Under the pieces are notes generated by a model, which was not told the origin of the DNA, made no database searches, and worked only from the letters and a program-made list of their open reading frames with translations. A program made the position numbers and the translations under genes. DNA of 64,000 nt, from contig JAPNXP010000013.1 of NCBI GenBank assembly GCA_028753945.1, positions 3,844,001 to 3,908,000 of the forward strand, given 5' to 3'. Position 1 is the first letter of the stretch, and each line of letters opens with the position of its first letter. Below are positions 57,686 through 64,000 of the stretch, one piece after another. The stretch is from Hexactinellida sp. DTS-2022 (lineage: Eukaryota > Porifera > Hexactinellida).

Positions 57686-60600
57686 TTTTATTATTGGTCC
57701 GTAGCCTCTCTACTGAACAGAGTTTAATTAACTAAGAACCCAAAATTTCAGGACAGGTGTCTCTTGGGTTACAGATGTGCACCTGGGGTCACGATTTTTT
57801 ACTACATTTTTTTGGACACATTTTTGCACCTGTTTAATATTAGAAAAAGAACAATAAATAGTGCACAAATATTTAATTTATATGCATTCGATAGAGAATT
57901 AAATTCTACACCTTTTCACAGTGCACGAATTTTTAAATTGAGTTTCGTTTGTGCCACAATTGAGTTGCAAGTTTCCTTTGTTTACTAACACTTCAGTTCA
58001 ATTGAAGTGTTAAATCGAATTCTATTGTTTCAACTTGTGATAATTATATTGATTCAACTTGTGAGATCGAGTAGGCTTCTATTTTCTAATTGAAAACTAA
58101 GATTTTACATTCCATAACAACAACAGATTATGTGATTATATTTATTTCTGCTCAGAATATTCTTGAACAATGGATACATGAGATATTTAATTCTAATTAA
58201 TTCGCTCTGTGTTTAACTTAGAGAAACGGTTCCAATTAGATTATTAGGGTATCGAGTGCGCTGAATTCAAATATGATAATGAAATTAAATTTAAATTAAT
58301 TATTATAGCAAATAATTGAACTTAATTTATTTTGATGTAAATAATATTGGTGTTAAATTATCCTAGATTAATTAAATATTTATACTAATTATCTAAATTT
58401 CATTAATCTCAGAAATGATACAAGATAGAAACAAACTTTAAGGGTGCTCTGTACTGATATTTTGACACCCGACGACCTAATGTTTTTATTGCGTTTTTGG
58501 ATAGTACTAATATATCTAAGATATCCCTGAAAATATTAGAGTTCTACTATGTATATATCCTTAGTTATGAACTAGACAATGTCAATATAGGCCTAATCCA
58601 TACTAGCCAAATATTTACAAAAAAATTTTATGTTAGTTTTTAGCGCGAAACATGTCAATTATAAAATATACCTGAGTCAATACTCAATGTTTTAAATCGA
58701 ACCGAAATATGCTTTTTCTTTAATCTACTCTATGTTATTGTCATTTTTGTGAAATTGGTCAAAAAAAACCCACTATTTTTCATTAAAAGTATACTAATTC
58801 AATTTTTTTGTATTATATTGCCAAAACTGCCCGCTTTTAAAACATGCGCCTACATATACTGAGCATTTTAAAAAAAAGTTTGACTTTCTAGAATAAAAAT
58901 TCACTTTTTTACATCCATATGCCCGAATGGTCTTTTTTTACACCTTCATAATTAGCATTTAATTAATTTGTGTCGAAGTGGCTGAGTCCAGAATATGAAA
59001 GTGCGAGGAAAAGGAGTTCCTAAACTGCATAAAATAGATAATGTCATTTGAAATTGAATTAGACTATTTTTACCAATTTAGAGCTAAGCTCTATCTCATT
59101 TGGATCAGAAGTTGGATTTTTGTCAGCTTTTTAACATATTGCCACTTTGACACCACCATATTTGGGCATTTGAAATCAGAACACATCATTCGAATTATAA
59201 TATAATCCCAAAAGTTTATCCAATGAGTAAGAAATAGTATCATGATGTGACTAGAATTTTAGAGCTAGTCTCTGCTGTCCAGAGATCAAGAGTTACAAAA
59301 TTTGATTCGTCATCAAAATTGGGCACATCAAATTACCATATATGGTCATGTTAAAAAGTGTGACACCTAGAGTCCTAAAATGTATTATAAACGTATAGAA
59401 AGTCAGGTATTTACAGTATTTTCTAATGCCTATGATCATTTTATCTCAAAGCGTTTCTGAAATATCAACAGGTGTGAAATGTCAGATTTTTTGCCCCCTT
59501 CTGTGGCCCAAAAGTCCATAACTTATCGAATAATGATTGGATCGTGTTGTGTAACGTCTCATTTTGTGCGCAAATGCTATTTCCATATTTGTATTACCAA
59601 ATTGGTGTTTTATATAATACATTATTGTATATTTGAGGGCCTTGAGGTGTGAAAATATGACAAAACAGACAAAACCATAGTCATAAATTGGTCATAACTC
59701 ATGATATAATATTGTAAAAGTGTTGAAAACAAATGCTACGCATAGATAAGAAGCTGGCGCATTTTTATGAAGAATATCAGAATTATTCTGCTGTCCAATT
59801 TCCCACAGTAATATATGATCACCGGGTACTTGCATACCCTTCATATTCTTTTATGCCCCTAATTTCCTAATTTTTGACATATTCCTGAACTTTTTGACGT
59901 GAACCTGTATATTTTGACCTGTAGATTCCGAAATTTTTAATTTTGGGAACAATATATGGCAGTGTAGAATTTTATCACCTCTTTTGATGTTGAAATTCGG
60001 AAAAATTCGTGGGCCGCAGCCTTAGAATGCTTATAAAACCAAAAATAATAATCAGAAAGTCAAAAAATTTCTCTGGGGTAACACATGATACATCCTCAGA
60101 CCCTTGAACTAGAATTGAAAAATTTTTCTTCTAACATTTTATAACGATAGTTTAGTGCACGACTGCGTTTTTGATTATTTTGAAAAAATGCCCTTTAGCA
60201 TTGTTTCTTCTGCAAAAATAAATAAAATAAAAATTATTACTGAGAGGAAATAGTCTCATAATAATATGTTCAAAAATTCGAAAAGATTCAACAATTTTTG
60301 AAAAAATGTCATGCCCATATAAGGAAGTCGACGTCTTATTTTATTAAAAAACACCATCTTGATTATAAATTAAGAAAAAAAAAATCTTAGAAGTCAATCT
60401 CTATCTCATCTAGAGTATTCCTAGTAGTAAATTATGCAATTCTGAGATTCACCGTGAACGCCCGAATATCAATACAGATTACCCTTAAATTTATCAATTG
60501 GTCCTTATGGCACGTACCACCTATACAAGTGGATCTTGACACCTTGAGGTGATGATGACATCGTCAAAAAAATGTATTTTTACAATTTTGTGAATTAAAT

Positions 60601-60919
60601 AATCCGCATGGGTTGGTTGGAGTTGGGTGAATACCCAACACGCACCTAAAAAATGCTGACTCAGCAACATATTATATTCTACTGAAACTTGAATATCTCT
60701 CAAAAGAAGTGAGCTAAATGGAAACTTCCACCACTCTAAGGGTCTATGCCTTCTGAAACACCTAATTTAACACCTTCATAGTGATGATGACATGGCGAAA
60801 AAAAATCCAGAATTGCAGCCTGTGCCGACAGCATGTCCCTTTGGAGGCACTATCAATAAACCACCACCAAAATATAGTGCCACCAAGGAATATGCGTCGG
60901 CACAGGCTGCAATTTTGGA
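57686..60919 (+). repeat. Right block unit with the inverted 2,043-bp insert
   Basis: Near-identical to left-block unit 1 from the head to the TTAA site, then the insert in opposite orientation, then body and hairpin 60806-60919. After the insert, similarity to unit 1 is lower than before it. Confidence 0.85.
58442..60484 (-). mobile_element. 2,043-bp TTAA-flanked element, copy 2 (reverse of copy 1)
   Basis: TTAA at 58438-58441 and 60485-60488. Left end GGGTGCTCTGTACTGATATT corresponds to the right end of copy 1 and vice versa. Lengths are equal, and comparison by eye at both ends shows only scattered differences. Confidence 0.85.
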
Positions 60920-62133
60920 TTTTATTATTATTATTAATATTATCCTTCCGTATCCACTCCACAGAACAGAGTTATATTTACTAAGAACTGAAATTTTCAG
61001 GATAAGTGTCTCATGGGTTACAGATGTGTACCTGGGGTCACGATTTTTTATCACATTTTTTGGACACATTTTTGCACCTGTTTAATATTGAAACAGGAAC
61101 AATAAATAGTACCCGAAAATTAAATTTATATGCATTCGATAGAGAATTAAATTCTACACCTTTTCACAGTGCACGAATTTTCAAATTGTACTTAGTTTGT
61201 GCCACAATTGAGTTGCAAGTTTCCTTTGTTTACTAACACTTCAGTACAATTGAAAGTGTTAAATCTAATTCTATTGTTTCAACTCGTTATTATCATATTG
61301 ATTCAACTTGTGAGATCGAGTAGGCTTCTATTTTCCAATTGAAAACTAAGATTCTACATTCCATAACAACGACAGATTATGTGATTATATTTCCTTCTGC
61401 AAGAATACTCTTACACTGTTAATATACTGACGTAATTAATAATAATTAATTAAGTCAGTATATGACTTATATAGATGCTCCCAATTTGTTTATTAGGGGT
61501 TATCGAGTGTGTGGAATTGAAATTTGATAGCCAAATTAATTAATTAATTATTTATGACAAAATAATTAAACTTAATAATTGTAAGTTGACATTGAAATTG
61601 GTGTTAAATTATAAATAATATTAATAATTATTTATACTAATTAATTAAATATCATAAATCTCAGAAATCAAATAAGGTAGAAACAAACTTCCAATTTATC
61701 AATTGATCCTTATGCCACGTAACACCTCTACAAATGGGTCTTGACACCTTGAGGTGATGATGACATCGTCAAAAAAATGTGTTTTTACAATTTTGTTAAT
61801 TCGATATTTAAAATGGGTTAGTTGATGTTGGGTGATGACCCAACACTCACATAAAAAATGCTGAGTCATCAGCTATTATATTCTACTCAAACTTGAATAT
61901 CTCTAAAATTAAGTGAACTAAATGGAAACTTCCACCACTCTAAGGGTCGATGCCTTCTGTAACACCCTTTTGAAATAATTTAACACCTTCATAGTGATGA
62001 TGACATGGCGAAAAAAAAATCCAAAATTGCAGCTGTGCCGACAGCATGTTCCATTGGAGGCACTATCAATAAGCCACCACCAAAATATAGTGCCACCAAA
62101 GGAACATGCTGTCGGCACAGCTGCAATTTTGGA
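60920..62133 (+). repeat. Right block unit with a symmetrical hairpin
   Basis: CCACTCCACAGAACAGAG head, open 76-codon frame at 61006-61236, body, hairpin 62030-62133. Unlike other copies both arms carry ATGCTGTCGG/CCGACAGCAT, so the usual one-base bulge is absent. Confidence 0.85.
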
Positions 62134-62661
62134 TTTTTTATTATTATTATCCTTCCGTATCCTCTCCATAGAACAGAGTATTATTAACCAAGTGCCTAAA
62201 TTTTCAGGATATGTGTCTCATGGGTTACAGAAGTGCACCTGGGGTCACGATTTTTTATCACATTTTTTTGAACACAATTTTAGACGTGTTTAATGTTAGA
62301 AAAAGAACAATAAATAGTGCGCGAATAATCAATTTATATGCATTCGATGGAGAATTTAATTCTACACCTTGTCACAGTGCACGAATTTTCAAATCGCGCT
62401 TCATTTGTGCCACAATTGAGTTGCAAATTCCCTTTGTTTACTAACACTTCAGTTCAATTGAAAGTGTTAAATCTAATTCAATTGTTTCAACTTGTGATCA
62501 TTATATTGATTCCACTTGTGAGATCGAGTAGGCTTCTATTTTCTCATTGAAATCTAAGATTATATATTTCATAACAACGACAGATTATGTGATTATATTT
62601 ATTTCTGCTTAGAATATTCTTGCACAATGGATACATGACATATTTAATTCTAATTAATTCC
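62134..62661 (+). repeat. Right block: truncated forward unit
   Basis: CTCTCCATAGAACAGAG head with an open 77-codon frame at 62211-62444; it breaks at about 62661 where reversed sequence begins. Confidence 0.75.
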
Positions 62662-64000
62662 CTCTAAACCATCTAGAGTTTAATGCCATTCATTCATTAT
62701 GTATTGATAATAAATTATATTATTAGTTAATTATTTTAGCAATGTTATCCACGGTGAATTGAGTTTAGTCAACAAATTACTTATATTATTATATTCTATT
62801 TAATCCATTGTATAGTAATACTACAGTTAAATAGAAGCCAGCTGGAATTTATAAGATGAATCAATATATTTATCGCAAGTTGAACAATTGAGTAAGATTT
62901 AACAAGTTAAATCACTATAATTATTACAAGTTGAAACAATAGAACTAGATTTAACAGTTTTACTGAAATTGAAGTGTGAGTAAACAAAGAGATTTCAACC
63001 CCCAATTATGGCAGAAATTAAACCCTTTATTGAAAATTCTCTTATCCCATCAGACGCAGAATTTTATGATGAATCCAATGGTAAAATATAAATTGGGGGT
63101 TTAGTAAAAAAAAATTGAGTTATGGACCAGACAAAATTTGAAAGGTGTTAAAGATGTGTCAAAAATTTGTTAATCAAAAATCGTAACCCCAGGTGCAAAT
63201 TAGACGGTCCCATCGCACCTACATGCCAAGTTTCAGCCCATCAACAATTAAGCTCTGGCCAGGGTACCGTCTACGTAGAAATAATTATAATAATAAAATC
63301 CAAAATTGCAGCCTGTGCCGACGCATATTCCTTTTGTGGCACTATATTTTGGTGGTGGTTTATTGATAGTGCCTCCAAAGGAACATGCTGTCGGCACAGG
63401 CTGCAATTTTGGATTTTTTTTTCGCCATGTCATCATCACCATGAAGGTGTTAAATTATTTCAAAAAGGTGTTTCAGAAGGCAACGACCCTTAGAGTGGTG
63501 GAAGTTCCCATTTTGCTCACTTCGTTTCAAAGATATTCAAGTTTCAGTAGAATATGATATGTGATGACTCAGCATTTTTTATCTGCGTGTTGGGTATTCA
63601 CCAGTGCTCGACAAATTAGGTGGTTTGGTGGCGTTAGCCACCAAAAATCTTTCTTAAGCCACCAAATTTAAACTTTGGTGGCTTAACTAATCCACCATTA
63701 ATTGTGGAATTATTTAATGTTGTGTAGATTAAATTGTTCGTTGAATTATTGGTTATGAATATTATTGTTGTTCTACGGCATCAGAATTTTCTCAAGCCAT
63801 CAGTTATCAGTTAAACCGGCCGTTGATTATTCTTTAGCCACCAGAAAAAGTGAGATGGTGGCTTAATTAGCCACCATCTAAATTTCATTTTGTCGAGCAC
63901 TGGTATTCACCCAACTCCAACCAACCCATGCGAAATATTTAATTCACAAAATTGTAAAAATACATTTTTTTAACGATGTCATCATCACCTCAAGGTGTCA
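62662..64000 (-). repeat. Right block: inverted unit running out of the window
   Basis: Reversed GACGGTGCCCTGG-type unit (ATCCACGGTGAATTGAG, AACCCCCAATTATGG), inverted hairpin 63299-63413, and reversed body to the window end, interrupted by the MITE at 63602. Confidence 0.8.
63602..63902. mobile_element. hAT-type MITE
   Basis: 301 bp, ends CAGTGCTCGACAAA and TTTTGTCGAGCACTG, perfect 8-bp duplication GTATTCAC (63594-63601 and 63903-63910). The word GCCACCAAA/TGGTGGC is repeated inside. Confidence 0.9.

Noticed and set aside
10660-62380. CACAGTG heptamers in the hairpin units as recombination signals
   Set aside because: No matching nonamer at 12 or 23 bases and no relation to the Transib relic; a chance word in a repeated unit.
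13477-63557. Many 60-110-codon frames with [14 protein letters not shown] or [13 protein letters not shown]
   Set aside because: These are the two strands of the hairpin translated; they exist because the hairpin is repeated.

Overview
The window looks like AT-rich nuclear DNA of an invertebrate animal. Evidence: GT-AG introns, one of them 35 kb; a peroxisomal lipid gene close to vertebrate PHYH; and eukaryotic DNA transposons of many superfamilies (hAT, pogo, Tc1/mariner-type, P-element-like, MULE, Transib, Harbinger-like and TTAA-inserting). No bacterial operon, LTR retroelement, rRNA or complete tRNA was recognised. The species cannot be named from sequence; a sponge, cnidarian or similar lineage is a guess.

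The only host gene I can support is a complete phytanoyl-CoA 2-hydroxylase gene (PHYH) on the + strand. Its four coding exons are 8313-8621, 43637-43891, 44711-44956 and 45171-45359, giving 332 residues with the whole Fe(II)/2-oxoglutarate site. Introns 1-3 are 35,015, 819 and 214 bp, all phase 0. Intron 1 is largely transposon, and a hAT MITE ends 46 bases upstream of the start codon.

Layout. 1-3055: decayed P-element-like transposase with a nested hAT MITE. 3.1-8.3 kb: many small elements with clear target duplications. 8.9-23.85 kb: a MULE transposase relic split by a 14.2-kb block of hairpin-ended repeat units. 24.2-25.7 kb: a second MULE beside a 238-bp near-perfect palindrome. 25.9-29.3 kb: a single old hairpin unit with nested insertions. 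30.5-32.0 kb: a Transib (RAG1-like superfamily) transposase relic. 32-36.4 kb: more hAT-type elements. 36.46-43.54 kb: a 7.1-kb element with long inverted ends, 10-bp repeat arrays, a MULE-like transposase, a Ulp1-like protease and a PHD finger. 45.4-47.8 kb: unassigned DNA downstream of PHYH. 47.8-64 kb: a second, partly inverted block of the hairpin units.

The most unusual content is the hairpin-unit family. Units of about 0.8-1.5 kb each end in a ~115-bp hairpin (22 copies seen, two interrupted). Some begin with a run of ~35-bp palindromes. They lie head to tail, one block splits a MULE coding region, and orientation changes can fall at hairpin edges. A 2,043-bp TTAA-flanked insert sits in opposite orientation inside two otherwise nearly identical units about 47 kb apart.
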